DNA of 64,000 nt from Bin87 sp965232895 (lineage in GTDB: Bacteria > Chloroflexota > Dehalococcoidia > Lucifugimonadales > UBA3495). The stretch covers positions 2,480,001-2,544,000 of the forward strand of contig OZ247430.1 of assembly GCA_965232895.1 (NCBI GenBank). Direction: 5' to 3'. The notes under the pieces are model-generated. The model made no database searches. It saw nothing but the letters and a program-made list of their open reading frames with translations, and was not told the DNA's origin. Positions 25,392 to 34,064 of the stretch are shown here, piece after piece; positions within the stretch are counted from its first letter, which is position 1, and each line of letters opens with the position of its first letter. The position numbers and the translations under genes are program-made.

Positions 25392-25669
25392 CAGCGGCGC
25401 CCGTAGCGTCGCCAGTCCAGGATGTCCCGCAAGCTGTCGGAGACAGTCTCCCACGGCTCTGGCGATCGGCTATCCTTTTCGTCGCTTGCCTTTTCATTCT
25501 GCTCCGAAGGGTTCCGCGGTGATTCCAGAGTCGCAGCTGTAAGGGGAGCCGGGCACAGATGCGCAACTGGCTGGCCGCCGTGGGTTATCACCACCGTTTC
25601 GCCCTGTTTTGCGGCCTCTAATAATTCAAACAGGATGAGTTTGGCATCGTAGTCCTCAACTTCGCGCAT
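25391..25669 (-). CDS. Phd-like antitoxin
   Basis: This is a ~92-aa antitoxin of Phd/YefM type: EDYDAKLILFELLEAAKQGETVVITHGGQPVAHLCP is the DNA-binding fold, and the C-terminus (WETVSDSLRDILDWRRYGRR) contacts the toxin. GGAGG lies 7 bases before ATG 25669; GTG 25672 is an alternative. It is coupled to VapC downstream. Confidence 0.8.
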   Translation of the reverse strand: MREVEDYDAKLILFELLEAAKQGETVVITHGGQPVAHLCPAPLTAATLESPRNPSEQNEKASDEKDSRSPEPWETVSDSLRDILDWRRYGRR

Positions 25670-25684
25670 CACTGAACCTCCGCG

Positions 25685-26473
25685 CTAGACATGATCGGGC
25701 GACAGGCCGTGCTGCCGTAGCCGCTCCTCCAAAGCACGGGCGCGGGCTTCGGCAGCGTCGCGCGCATCTTCAGCGGCCTGTCGGGCGGCCACTTCCTCAG
25801 CCAGGTAGCTGAGCCAGGTTTGAGCCTCCGGGTCATAGAGGCGGAGTTCGCCGTCGGGACGCTGGCAGACTTCCAACTGGAGGACCTCGCTGTACCCGCG
25901 GAGCATACCGTCGTCGCCCAGCCCGATTTCGATGGGTTCATACTCCCCGTCCTCGGCCAACTGTTCGCCGACTAGAGCCGGACTGAAAAGCTGACCGGTG
26001 GGGTCGAAACGCCAGTATTCGGTTACGCCCAAGGCGGCGTAGAGAGCGCGCTTTTCGGTCATGTCGCGCACGAAGGTGCTGGGCGAGGCGATCTCGAGAA
26101 CGAAGTCGGGCGTTTTGCCACCCTCGCGCCAGATGATGTATGAGCTGCGCAGGTGGTCTTCCACGCCGAACACCACGAAAACATCAGGAGCCAGGCGCAC
26201 CGTGTTGTCGTTCATGCGGTAATAGATCAGCAGGTCGCCGGAGACATAAACGTCATCCCGGTCGGCGTACCGCTGGCGTAGAGCGAGCACGGTTTCGGTC
26301 AGCGGGTAAAACTGGGCGTCGGTTTCTGCCATTGGGTTTCCGTCCGATTCAGGGTAGTAGATGTCCGGGTCGTCCTCGGATAGCGGGCGATCCAGACCTT
26401 CCCGGACGAACCGGTTCACCAGTTCCTGAACCCTGATGCGCGGGCGGGTTTTTGCCCCGGTTGCGGTGGTCAT
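25685..26473 (-). CDS. Uma2 family protein (PD-(D/E)xK fold)
   Basis: This 262-aa Uma2 (DUF820) protein has a restriction-endonuclease-like fold. Family signature: LAPDVFVVFGVEDHLR, then KTPDFVLEIASPSTFVRDMTEKRALYAALGVTEYWRFDP (residues ~75-150), supplying PD…ExxS in place of strict ExK. The C-terminus is a charged coiled coil (VAARQAAEDARDAAEARARALEERLRQ). Biochemical roles are largely unknown. Four more Uma2 genes lie in this window. Confidence 0.85.
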   Translation of the reverse strand: MTTATGAKTRPRIRVQELVNRFVREGLDRPLSEDDPDIYYPESDGNPMAETDAQFYPLTETVLALRQRYADRDDVYVSGDLLIYYRMNDNTVRLAPDVFVVFGVEDHLRSSYIIWREGGKTPDFVLEIASPSTFVRDMTEKRALYAALGVTEYWRFDPTGQLFSPALVGEQLAEDGEYEPIEIGLGDDGMLRGYSEVLQLEVCQRPDGELRLYDPEAQTWLSYLAEEVAARQAAEDARDAAEARARALEERLRQHGLSPDHV

Positions 26474-26502
26474 GCTGGCTTTGCTCCCGAGTCGTGGGGT
26501 GG

Positions 26503-26790
26503 TTAGACCCCCTCCACGATCATCACGTTGGAGATGGTGGAGGCGATGCGCAGTTCCCTGGGGCCGGCGTAGTCGTCGGAGTAGTACCAGCCGTTGGCCT
26601 TTTCGAGGCTGTCGAACTCGAGGATGACGGTGCGGCGGGCCGGCTGGTCCCCCTCCACCACGGTCACGTCGCCGCCGCGGGCCAGGTAGCGACCGCCGTG
26701 CTTCTCGATGGTGGCGGGAACCTGCCCGCGGTAGACCTCGAACTTCTCGGGGTCGGTTACTTCAATCGTGGCGATGATATAGGCGGCCAT
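26503..26790 (-). CDS. DUF1330 family protein
   Basis: This is a 95-aa DUF1330 (dimeric alpha-beta barrel) protein. MAAYIIATIEVTDPEKFEVYRGQVPATIEKHGGRYLARGG and RTVILEFDSLEKANGWYYSDDY are the family core. It is cytoplasmic, of unknown function, and often found near catabolic genes. A GGAG site precedes the ATG. Confidence 0.88.
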   Translation of the reverse strand: MAAYIIATIEVTDPEKFEVYRGQVPATIEKHGGRYLARGGDVTVVEGDQPARRTVILEFDSLEKANGWYYSDDYAGPRELRIASTISNVMIVEGV

Positions 26791-26817
26791 GGGTTTTCTC
26801 CTTGGTGCAACTCATGC

Positions 26818-26969
26818 GTACCCACTTTCGTAAATCATCAGAATCAGGAGTTACGGGATTTTATGATTTGGCAGGATTGGAGATCTCTGTCACAGAATGG
26901 TTCCAATCCCGATAATCCCCAAATCTTGAAAATCCTGGTTCTGACGTTTCCCCGCCGCAAACTGGGTAC
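26818..26969. repeat. dispersed palindromic repeat R, copy 2 (in a 352-bp gap)
   Basis: The outer arms GTACCCACTTT and AAACTGGGTAC and inner arms (A)TCAGAATC and GGTTCTGAC enclose a 152-bp imperfect palindrome like copy 1. The rest of the gap to 27142 holds only the upstream region of the aldehyde dehydrogenase, with a CAGGAG ribosome site. Confidence 0.8.
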
Positions 26970-27142
26970 GTATGTGCTTGGTGAAATGCTGGCCGCCGGC
27001 GAGCAGGACGATGCGGCCCACGTCATTCTAACCCGCGCGCATCGCGTGCCGCCACGCCGCTTGCCGACAGTTGCGCCCGGTAGTATTCTGATTCGCACTC
27101 GCAAGCCGCCGCAGACGGACGGATACAGGAGCCGCAACCACG

Positions 27143-28639
27143 ATGCCCATCACCGAAGTTCGCACGCACAACAATTTTATCAACGGCCAGTGGACGCCAT
27201 CCGACTCCGGCCGCACTTACTCCGTGTACAACCCGGCCCACAAGGACGTGCTGCTGGGGCATTTCCAGCTATCCAACCCCGAGGACACCCTGCGGGCCGT
27301 GGCCGCCGCTGCCGAAGCCGCTGCCGGCTGGGCGGACACGCCGGCCCCGGTGCGCGCGCAGGTGCTCTTCCGCGCCCTGGAGATCATGGAACGTCGCGGC
27401 GAGGAGATCGCCCGGACCATCACCGAGGAGGAAGGCAAGCCGCTGCCCGACGCCCGGGGCGAGGTCAAGCGCGCCATGAACATCATGGAATACGCGGCCG
27501 GCGAGGGTCGGCGCATGTTCGGCTACACCACGCCGTCGGAACTGCCCAACACGGTGGCCTACACGGTGCGCCGACCGCTGGGAGTGGTTGGCATCATCAC
27601 GCCGTGGAACTTCCCCATCGCCATCCCGGCGTGGAAGATGGCGCCGGCGCTGATCTGCGGCAACGCGATCATCTTCAAGCCGGCCTCCAGCACGCCGCTG
27701 TGCGCGGTGAAGCTGACCGAGGTGTTCGAGGAAGCAGGGGTGCCTCCGGGCGTGCTGAACCTGATCACCGGCCCCGGCGGCAGCGTGGGCAACGCGCTGG
27801 TTGAGTCGCCCGACGTGGCCGGCATCTCCTTCACCGGCAGCACGGAGATTGGCACGGACCTGTACACCCACGGCGCGTCGCTGCTGAAGAAGGTGCAGGC
27901 CGAGATGGGCGGCAAGAACGCCGTCATCCTGCTGGCCGACGCCGACCTGGACAAGGCGCTAGGCGGCATCGTGCAGGGGGCGTTCGGCTCGACGGGCCAG
28001 CGCTGTACCGCCACCAGCCGCGTGATTGTCGAGGACGGGGTGTACGACCAGTTCATGGAAGAACTGATCGAGCGCACGTCCAAGCTGACCATCGGCGACG
28101 GGCTGGAGGACGGCATTGACGTTAGCCCGCTGTCCAGCGAGTCGCAGCAGCGGACGGTGTCGGATTACATCTCGGTGGGCCGGGACGAAGGCGCGACCGT
28201 GGCCTTCGGGGGCCGCACGCTGAGCGGCGGCATCTACGACGAGGGCTGGTACGTGGAGCCGACGATCTTTACCGACGTGACGCCGGACATGCGTATCGCC
28301 AGGGAGGAGATCTTCGGGCCGGTGCTGACGGTGTTCCGCGCCCGCGACCTGGACCACGCCGTGGAGATTTCCAACAGCGTCAAGTTCGGCCTGTCGTCGT
28401 CGGTTTACACCCGGGACATCCCCCGCGCCTTCCGTTATATCAACACAGTGGACGCGGGTATGGTCCACGTCAACGCGCCCACCCTGGGCGGCGAGGTGCA
28501 CCTGCCCTTCGGCGGCCTGAAGGCCTCCGGCGTGGGGCAGCGGGAGCAGGGCGTGGAGGCGGTGGACTTCTTCAGCGAGGTCATCACCGTGTACATCGAC
28601 TACGCCGACGAGGCCCGGGCGCAGGCGCGGTTCATCTAA
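27143..28639 (+). CDS. NAD(P)-dependent aldehyde dehydrogenase
   Basis: This 498-aa ALDH-superfamily enzyme oxidises an aldehyde to the acid. Landmarks in order: GIITPWNFPIAIPAWKMAPAL (cofactor pocket), SFTGSTEIG, the general-base Glu in AEMGGKNAVIL, the nucleophile Cys in GSTGQRCTATSR, and EEIFGPVLTVFRARD near the C-terminus. It ends in a succinic-semialdehyde/2,5-dioxovalerate-like pattern (LPFGGLKASGVGQREQG). The substrate is not certain. It is a single gene with repeats on both sides. Confidence 0.93.
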   Translation: MPITEVRTHNNFINGQWTPSDSGRTYSVYNPAHKDVLLGHFQLSNPEDTLRAVAAAAEAAAGWADTPAPVRAQVLFRALEIMERRGEEIARTITEEEGKPLPDARGEVKRAMNIMEYAAGEGRRMFGYTTPSELPNTVAYTVRRPLGVVGIITPWNFPIAIPAWKMAPALICGNAIIFKPASSTPLCAVKLTEVFEEAGVPPGVLNLITGPGGSVGNALVESPDVAGISFTGSTEIGTDLYTHGASLLKKVQAEMGGKNAVILLADADLDKALGGIVQGAFGSTGQRCTATSRVIVEDGVYDQFMEELIERTSKLTIGDGLEDGIDVSPLSSESQQRTVSDYISVGRDEGATVAFGGRTLSGGIYDEGWYVEPTIFTDVTPDMRIAREEIFGPVLTVFRARDLDHAVEISNSVKFGLSSSVYTRDIPRAFRYINTVDAGMVHVNAPTLGGEVHLPFGGLKASGVGQREQGVEAVDFFSEVITVYIDYADEARAQARFI

Positions 28640-28652
28640 TCCACTGGAAACC

Positions 28653-28763
28653 GTCAGAATCAGGATTTACGGGATTTTGTGATTTAGCAGGATTGGAGAT
28701 CTCTCCATCACGAAACGGTCTCAATCCTGATAATCCTCAAATCCGGCAAATCCTGATTCTGAC
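28653..28763. repeat. dispersed palindromic repeat R, copy 3
   Basis: The inner arms GTCAGAATCAGGATTTACGG and AAATCCTGATTCTGAC are nearly perfect complements around a 111-bp palindrome. The right arm contains AATCCTGATTC, the exact target read from the IS110 guide loops. Here it is unoccupied. Confidence 0.8.
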
Positions 28764-28799
28764 ATTTCTCCGTATCGGAATTGCCACGCTGCCCTCGCC

Positions 28800-29543
28800 A
28801 TGAGGACCTGGGCAGTGGCGGTTGCCCTCATACTTCTTGCTGTCGCCTGCGGCCCGAGCGACGCGGATCTGGAGGCGCGGGTTGACCATGCGGTGGCTAC
28901 CGCGCTGGCGGAACGCGCACCCTCTGATCTCAGCGCGGTTTACCAGCAGGTCTGGCCGGCGGTGTTCTACATCGAACCGGAGGACGGGCAGCACGGCACG
29001 GGTTGGCTGTTGGAACCCGGGATGATTGTCACGGCGGCCCATGTGGTGTCGGACAGCGAGCGGGCCACCGTGCGGCAGGCGGCTGGGCCGGCCTTTGTCG
29101 CGGCGGTGGCGGGCCGGGACGAACGCAAGGACATCGCGCTGCTCCGGTACGACGTCGCTGGAACACAGCTGGCGGCAGGCGCGGCTCCGCTGGTCCTGGG
29201 CGACGCGGACATCCACGACATCGCTACGGAGCTTCTGGCGCTGGGATACTCGGGCAGCGGCGTCAAGAGCAACGGCGAGGTGGGCTCGCCCAAGGCCAAC
29301 GCCGGCATCTTGTCCCAGATCACCAATTTCGGCGCGCAGAGCTACGGCCGCAACCTGGAGATGGACGCGCCCATCGACCCGGGGGACAGCGGCGGGCCGG
29401 TGTTGAACACCGTCGGCGAGGTGGTGGGCATGGTGCGCGCCGCCGCTCGCCGGACGTCGGGAGGCGTGCCGGTGGTGGGCACCTTCTACGCGGTGCACGC
29501 GGATGAGATACGGGCGGCGGTGGAGGAGATCAGAATTCGCTGA
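28800..29543 (+). CDS. trypsin-like serine protease lipoprotein
   Basis: This 247-aa protein has a lipoprotein signal (AVALILLAVACGPS, lipidated Cys 17) and a chymotrypsin-fold protease domain. The full triad is visible: His 81 in VTAAHVV, Asp 111 in RKDIALLRY, Ser 197 in DPGDSGGPVLN. No PDZ domain follows, so it is a short Deg-like or V8-like secreted protease on the outer face of the membrane. The ATG at 28800 lies directly after a partial E repeat. Its 3' end overlaps the Fic gene by 14 bases (convergent). Confidence 0.88.
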   Translation: MRTWAVAVALILLAVACGPSDADLEARVDHAVATALAERAPSDLSAVYQQVWPAVFYIEPEDGQHGTGWLLEPGMIVTAAHVVSDSERATVRQAAGPAFVAAVAGRDERKDIALLRYDVAGTQLAAGAAPLVLGDADIHDIATELLALGYSGSGVKSNGEVGSPKANAGILSQITNFGAQSYGRNLEMDAPIDPGDSGGPVLNTVGEVVGMVRAAARRTSGGVPVVGTFYAVHADEIRAAVEEIRIR

Positions 29544-30705
29544 AATCTGGTTCCTCTTGGATGACTTCAAGGATTTCTGTGGCTACATAAATCCGAGGGA
29601 TCGCATTCGTTGCCGTCACGTTCAAGATACCAACATCCAATAATCGCCTAATGTATCCTTGAGCGGTTTGATTTGAAACATGTTGTATCCCTTCTATGCG
29701 ACGAGCGGTAATGAACGGCATGTCGAATAACTCGTCAATGATCCTCAACAGCGCACCCGCAGTTCTTTGATCTCGTACCTTCAATTGGTAATCCGATTGC
29801 AAGGTTTGAAGTTTTTCTATCCTCCTCAGCGTGTCCGTGGCGACGACTTTTACCGCTCTGAAGAAAAATTGTATCCAAGGCTCCCATTCACCTCTAAGAC
29901 TGATCCCAAGCAATAAATCCATGTATTCTTGCCGATAATTGGCAAAATAATTACTAAGGTACAACAGGGGGTGCGTGAGATATTTTCTCTCACAAAGTAA
30001 TAATGTTATCAATAATCTTCCAACGCGGCCGTTGCCATCTTCAAAAGGATGTATAGTTTCGAACTGATAGTGAATCAAGGCCAACTGCGCCAAGTCTGGT
30101 ATGCTTGGATTGGAATGCAAGAATGTCTCCAACTCGTTAAGGGCCGCCATCATTTCGTTAGGTGGCGGAGGAACGAAACGCGCGTGTTCAATACCGGCTG
30201 ATTGAGAACCGATGATGACCTGACGATTGCGGAATTCCCCCGGCCTGCGGTCGCCTCCGCGTACGCCTGACATCAATTCTTTGTGCACCGCTTGGATCAA
30301 CCTTTTACTGACTGGCAGTTCTTGCAAAAGTTGCAAACCGCGCCGCAATGCCATCATGTTATTGACGACCTCGCGAGCATCGTTAGGGTCGCGTGCGGTG
30401 GCCCCTAGCTGGAACTGGTAGACTTCAGCGATATTTGATGTTGTGCCCTCGATACTACTCGAGGCCACCGACTCGCGGACCGCCATTGGTTGACTTAGCA
30501 AGGATGAACTCGACATGCCGGCTGAGCGACCTTCTAATCGGCTCAAAGCCCTGTCCGCCTGCGATAGTAGATCTACCGTTGTATCATTCCATATAATAGC
30601 TGGGAGAAGCGGATCTGGCACGAAGGCCGGCCAATATTTACCGTCCAGCGTAGCTGCAGGCACCAAATAACCAGGACTAGCGTCAGTGAAATCCGTTTCC
30701 CGCAT
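29530..30705 (-). CDS. Fic family AMP-transferase with N-terminal inhibitory motif
   Basis: This 391-aa Fic protein carries the active-site motif HPFEDGNGRVGR (residues 219-230), the expected HxFx(D/E)GNGRxxR. An inhibitory helix motif SSIEGT is at ~84-89, so autoinhibition is in cis (class II). A C-terminal winged-helix-like region follows (QTAQGYIRRLLDVGILNV). It transfers AMP from ATP to a protein hydroxyl when the helix is displaced. Its target is unknown. The AT-richer sequence relative to neighbours suggests transfer. Confidence 0.9.
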   Translation of the reverse strand: MRETDFTDASPGYLVPAATLDGKYWPAFVPDPLLPAIIWNDTTVDLLSQADRALSRLEGRSAGMSSSSLLSQPMAVRESVASSSIEGTTSNIAEVYQFQLGATARDPNDAREVVNNMMALRRGLQLLQELPVSKRLIQAVHKELMSGVRGGDRRPGEFRNRQVIIGSQSAGIEHARFVPPPPNEMMAALNELETFLHSNPSIPDLAQLALIHYQFETIHPFEDGNGRVGRLLITLLLCERKYLTHPLLYLSNYFANYRQEYMDLLLGISLRGEWEPWIQFFFRAVKVVATDTLRRIEKLQTLQSDYQLKVRDQRTAGALLRIIDELFDMPFITARRIEGIQHVSNQTAQGYIRRLLDVGILNVTATNAIPRIYVATEILEVIQEEPDFSEF

Positions 30706-30762
30706 TTCATTTCTCCTTGGCGCTCGCTTCCCTGGGTTAGTTCGGCTGAGCGTACTATTCGC

Positions 30763-30911
30763 TGTAAAGAAACGGCCTAAACTTTACCTCACGACAGCGG
30801 CCGTGTAAAAAAGTGGTCCAAACCTTACATTGACGGCGGGGCAATGTAAGGGACTTTACCTCACGACAGCGGCCGTGTAAAGAAGTGGTCCAAACCTTAC
30901 ATTGACGGCGA
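30763..30911. repeat. array of three 25-bp repeats, IS-end-like
   Basis: Three 25-bp copies start at 30763, 30804 and 30876 (consensus TGTAAARAARYGGYCYAAAC, then YTTAC). The last two sit in a 72-bp tandem duplication (30781-30852 and 30853-30911), each followed by ATTGACGGCG. The TG start and repeated binding-site-like layout resemble an end of an IS21-type element, but no transposase is nearby. The 221-bp gap between Fic and the next gene holds nothing else. Confidence 0.6.
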
Positions 30912-30926
30912 GCAGAGTGACGCGCA

Positions 30927-31325
30927 CTACAGCGGCCGCCGTCCCGCGAAACCCGTATCCGTGGGGTGCCACCAGTCGATGGAGGGCTCGCCGCGCTGCC
31001 AGCAGAGGTAGACGATGTCGCCCTGACGGTTGGATGGGAAGTCCACCAGGCCGCGGCCGATGTCCCGCACCTGGATGCCCCGACCAGTGATCTCGGCGAC
31101 GGCTTCCTGCAGGCGGCGGGTGAGCTCGGAGACCACGCGCTCGGTTTCGGCGATCTCTTCTTCGCTGCTGGAGTGGCCGTTACTGCGGCGTCGGCGCAGC
31201 AGGGACAGCAACTCCTCCTGCTGGCGGACCAACTCGGCCCGCAGCGGCGCCATGGTCTCGAACCGCTCCTCGAGCCACGGCACCAGGTCGTTGGCCTCTT
31301 CCAGGGTGAACATCCGCTCCTGCAT
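30927..31325 (-). CDS. DUF2203 family protein
   Basis: This is a 132-aa DUF2203 protein. It starts MFTLEEANDLVPWLEERFET after a short leader, then a helical pair (LRAELVRQQEELLSLLRRRR) and the C-terminal block GIQVRDIGRGLVDFPSNRQG, VYLCWQRGEPSIDWWHPTD, typical of the family. Function is unknown. It is divergent from trmI with a 20-bp gap, so the promoters overlap. Confidence 0.88.
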   Translation of the reverse strand: MQERMFTLEEANDLVPWLEERFETMAPLRAELVRQQEELLSLLRRRRSNGHSSSEEEIAETERVVSELTRRLQEAVAEITGRGIQVRDIGRGLVDFPSNRQGDIVYLCWQRGEPSIDWWHPTDTGFAGRRPL

Positions 31326-31345
31326 AACGGCGGTATAATACACCA

Positions 31346-32215
31346 ATGAACACGACTGACGATGACGATAGCCTGGACACAACTGACCAGATCCTCGACG
31401 GCGCCGACCGCGGCCGATTTCGTTCCGGAGAACTGGCCCTGTTCCTGGACCGCAAGGGCCGTACCTACCAGGAGACCCTGAAGCCGGGCGGCGAGTTTCA
31501 TTGCCACCTGGGATGGTTGCCCCACGACGACGTCATCGGGCAGCCCGTGGGCGGGTGGTACACCACCAGCCGCGGCCACGTGATGCTGGGCATCCGGCCG
31601 ACGCTGGGCGACTACGTGCGGCTGATGCCGCGCGGCCCGCAGGTGATCTACGCCAAGGACCTGGGCAACATCGTGTCCATGGCGGACATCTTTCCCGGCG
31701 CCACCGTGGTCGAGGCTGGTTTCGGATCGGGCGCGCTGACCACGGCCCTGCTGCGCGCGGTCGGCCCGATGGGACGCGTCCACTCCTACGAGATCAACGA
31801 GGCGGTGGTGCCCAAGGCGCTGTCCAACGTGCGTTCCGTGATACCCGACACCTCATGCCATGAGGTAACCGTGGGCGACATCTTCGAGGGCATCTCCGAC
31901 ACGGACGTTGACCGGGTGATCCTGGACCTGCCCGAGCCGTGGCGGGCGGTGGACGCCGCCGCCAACGCGCTGGTCACCGGCGGCATCCTGCTGTCGTTCC
32001 TGCCCACCGTTCTGCAAGTGCAGGAAGTGGTGCTGGCCCTGAACAACGACGGCCGCTTCGCTCGCGTGGAGACCGCCGAGACCCTGCTGCGGGGCTGGAA
32101 CGTGTCGCGGCGCAGCGTGCGGCCGGCCCACCGCATGGTGGCCCACAGTGGGTTCATCACCACGGCGGTGCGCTGCGTACCGCCGGGCCGGGAGGGCTAC
32201 GCCTCCAGGCCGTGA
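31346..32215 (+). CDS. trmI: tRNA (adenine-58-N1)-methyltransferase
   Basis: This is a 289-aa SAM-dependent TrmI-type enzyme that methylates N1 of A58 in tRNA. Motif I is VVEAGFGSGALTTALLRAVG (residues ~117-136), the acidic strand VHSYEINE, then VGDIFEGI and the catalytic-region Asp in DRVILDLPEPW. The N-terminal small domain (GRTYQETLKPGGEFHCHLG) fits. Its last ~35 bases belong to a 49-bp direct repeat that recurs at 32921. Confidence 0.9.
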   Translation: MNTTDDDDSLDTTDQILDGADRGRFRSGELALFLDRKGRTYQETLKPGGEFHCHLGWLPHDDVIGQPVGGWYTTSRGHVMLGIRPTLGDYVRLMPRGPQVIYAKDLGNIVSMADIFPGATVVEAGFGSGALTTALLRAVGPMGRVHSYEINEAVVPKALSNVRSVIPDTSCHEVTVGDIFEGISDTDVDRVILDLPEPWRAVDAAANALVTGGILLSFLPTVLQVQEVVLALNNDGRFARVETAETLLRGWNVSRRSVRPAHRMVAHSGFITTAVRCVPPGREGYASRP

Positions 32216-32229
32216 ACCGGGAACACCGC
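32181..32229. repeat. 49-bp direct repeat, left copy
   Basis: It begins CGCCGGGCCGGGAGGGCTAC and matches 32921-32969 with two mismatches, 740 bp apart. It contains the trmI stop codon. The DNA between the copies holds exactly one complete gene. Confidence 0.9.
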
Positions 32230-32231
32230 CG

Positions 32232-32918
32232 ATGGCACATAGACTGCTCATTGCGACTGGTCTTGCAGTCGTTACCATCCTGCGGGTTATCGGCAGCGCC
32301 CTCTACCAACCCGACGACGGTGAGCGAGTATCAACCTGGAGCATCCGCAAGCGGGACGCCCGGATTTTCTTTCTGCTATTGTACGGTCTCTGGATAGCGG
32401 GCGCCTTTGTACTGGCCTACTCCCAATACTCCTCGGCTCCACCCTCCATGATAAAATGGGCGACACTGCCACCGCATGTCGGCGATGGTGCGCTATATGT
32501 GGTCATCCAGCGATTAGGCAGCGTCGCTGTACCGCTGATGGTTGTTGCCCTGGTAATGACGCCTACTCTCACCAGCGCTGGAAGAATTCAGATGTCGCTC
32601 TCCCAATTTATCAACGAAAAGATACTTGACCCCATTATTGAAGCCAAAGCCGTAGCGCCGCGTTTGGAGCATCGTCTGGCTGAAGCTCGCGCCGAAGCCG
32701 CCGCCGAGGCTGCCGAAGCCGCCGCCGAGGCTGCTGAAGCCGCTGCCGAGGCTGCCACTGAGGCTGCTGCGGAGGCTGCCACCGAGGCTGCCGCCAAAGC
32801 CACTGCCCACACTAACGAGCAGTGGGCCAACTGGGTAGCCCGGCGTGATGAGGCTCTGGCACAAGGCCGGGAGTTCAACGAACCTCGTCCCGACGCGGGA
32901 AGAGGCTACCGCCCTTAA
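32232..32918 (+). CDS. hypothetical membrane protein with Ala/Glu repeat
   Basis: This is a 228-aa protein with three membrane segments (LLIATGLAVVTILRVIGSAL; IFFLLLYGLWIAGAFVLAYS; GSVAVPLMVVALVMTP), then a long helix made of (E)AAAEAA-type repeats (residues ~150-195, encoded by ~21-nt DNA repeats), and a charged tail. I recognise no family. The whole gene fits between the 49-bp direct repeats, two bases from the left copy and two from the right one, which looks like a cassette insertion. Confidence 0.7.
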   Translation: MAHRLLIATGLAVVTILRVIGSALYQPDDGERVSTWSIRKRDARIFFLLLYGLWIAGAFVLAYSQYSSAPPSMIKWATLPPHVGDGALYVVIQRLGSVAVPLMVVALVMTPTLTSAGRIQMSLSQFINEKILDPIIEAKAVAPRLEHRLAEARAEAAAEAAEAAAEAAEAAAEAATEAAAEAATEAAAKATAHTNEQWANWVARRDEALAQGREFNEPRPDAGRGYRP

Positions 32919-32920
32919 CA

Positions 32921-32969
32921 CGCCGGGCCGGGAGGGTTACGCCTCCAGGCCGTGAACCGGGAAGACCGC
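32921..32969. repeat. 49-bp direct repeat, right copy
   Basis: This second copy begins CGCCGGGCCGGGAGGGTTAC and contains the stop codon of the minus-strand deacetylase gene (TAA at 32937-32939). A single ancestral copy would have held the overlapping 3' ends of trmI and the deacetylase. Confidence 0.9.
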
Positions 32970-34064
32970 GTCTTTGATGGCGGCCACGCTCTCGGTGGCC
33001 AGGGCGCGGGCGTCGGCGCGGATGTGGTCAGGGATCTCGGGGATCTCGGTGTCGCGCAGGGTCGCGCGGCCCAGCCGTTCGATGGCCGGCGTAGGAATGC
33101 GGTCGGGCCAGTCCGCGCCGCACATGACGCCGTAGGCCAGGGTCCAGCAGCGGGCCACCGCGCCGATGTCGTACCCGCCGCCGCCGGTGGCCAGCCACGG
33201 GTAGCCGAGGCTGCCGAGTCGTGTCACGGCGGCGATGAACCCCCGGCTGGTGACCTGCAGGTGGGTGAGCGGGTCGGTGTGGTAGGAGTCGATGCCCAGC
33301 TGGGTGAGCAGCACGTCGGGCGCGAAGGATTCGAGCAGCGGCGGCACCACGGCCTCGAAAGCCTCGAGGTAGATGTCGTCGTCGGTGTAGGGATAGAGGG
33401 GCAGGTTGACGGCGTAGCCGACACCAGCGCCGGAGCCGACCTCGCCGGCGAAGCCGGTGCCGGGGAAGAGGTACTGCCCTGACTCGTGGACCGAGATGGT
33501 GAGCACGCGGGGGTCGCCGTAGAAGGCGTCCTGCACGCCGTCGCCGTGGTGGGCGTCGATGTCCACGTAGGCGACGCGGAGGCCGCGCTGCAGCAGGTAC
33601 ATGATGGCGACCACGGGATCGTTGAACACGCAGAAGCCGCTGGCGTTGCGGGCCGCCGCGTGGTGCAGGCCGCCGCTGATGTTGAACGCGGCCGGAACCT
33701 CGCCGTCGGCGACCATGCGGGCGGCGGTGAGCGTCGCGCCGGTGCTGAGCATCGCCGCCTCGTACATGCCGGGATAGGTCGGGTTGTCGCCGCCCTGGGC
33801 GAAGCCGAAGCGCTGGGGCTGGAACCCGGTGAGGCCGAGGCTGAAGGTGCGCACCGCGGCCATGTAGTCACGGGAGTGGAACGCGCCCACGCTGGTCTCG
33901 TCTGCCAGGATAGGTGTGACCAGCAACGAGTCAACGCTGTCAAACGCGCCGTAAGCGTCCAGCAGCTCGTAGGTGTTGCGCAGCCGGATGGGGCGCATGG
34001 GGTGGTCCTGGCGCAGCACATGCTGGCTCATGGCGTCGTCATAGACGAAGGCGGCGCGGGGCAT
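32937..34064 (-). CDS. histone deacetylase/AcuC family hydrolase
   Basis: This 375-aa zinc deacetylase of the arginase/HDAC fold has NISGGLHHAAARNASGFCVFND (catalytic His pair, residues ~140-161), VAYVDIDAHHGDGVQDAFY (metal Asp-x-His), LTQLGIDSYHTDPL (second metal Asp), and LATGGGGYDIGAVARCW (Gly-rich, Tyr). It deacetylates lysine or small amides in the cytoplasm. Bacterial members include AcuC and acetylpolyamine hydrolases; the substrate is undecided. Start 34064 has GGAGAA upstream. Confidence 0.92.
   Translation of the reverse strand: MPRAAFVYDDAMSQHVLRQDHPMRPIRLRNTYELLDAYGAFDSVDSLLVTPILADETSVGAFHSRDYMAAVRTFSLGLTGFQPQRFGFAQGGDNPTYPGMYEAAMLSTGATLTAARMVADGEVPAAFNISGGLHHAAARNASGFCVFNDPVVAIMYLLQRGLRVAYVDIDAHHGDGVQDAFYGDPRVLTISVHESGQYLFPGTGFAGEVGSGAGVGYAVNLPLYPYTDDDIYLEAFEAVVPPLLESFAPDVLLTQLGIDSYHTDPLTHLQVTSRGFIAAVTRLGSLGYPWLATGGGGYDIGAVARCWTLAYGVMCGADWPDRIPTPAIERLGRATLRDTEIPEIPDHIRADARALATESVAAIKDAVFPVHGLEA

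Noticed and set aside
26452..27804. 450-codon plus-strand frame across DUF1330 and the aldehyde dehydrogenase start
   Set aside because: It is out of frame with the clear aldehyde dehydrogenase and crosses a non-coding palindromic repeat.
30763..30911. CRISPR array
   Set aside because: Only three repeats with unequal spacing (41 and 72 bp), duplicated 'spacers' and no cas genes.
32690..32800. CRISPR or minisatellite
   Set aside because: The short repeats are in-frame codons for an Ala/Glu-rich helix of the membrane protein at 32232.
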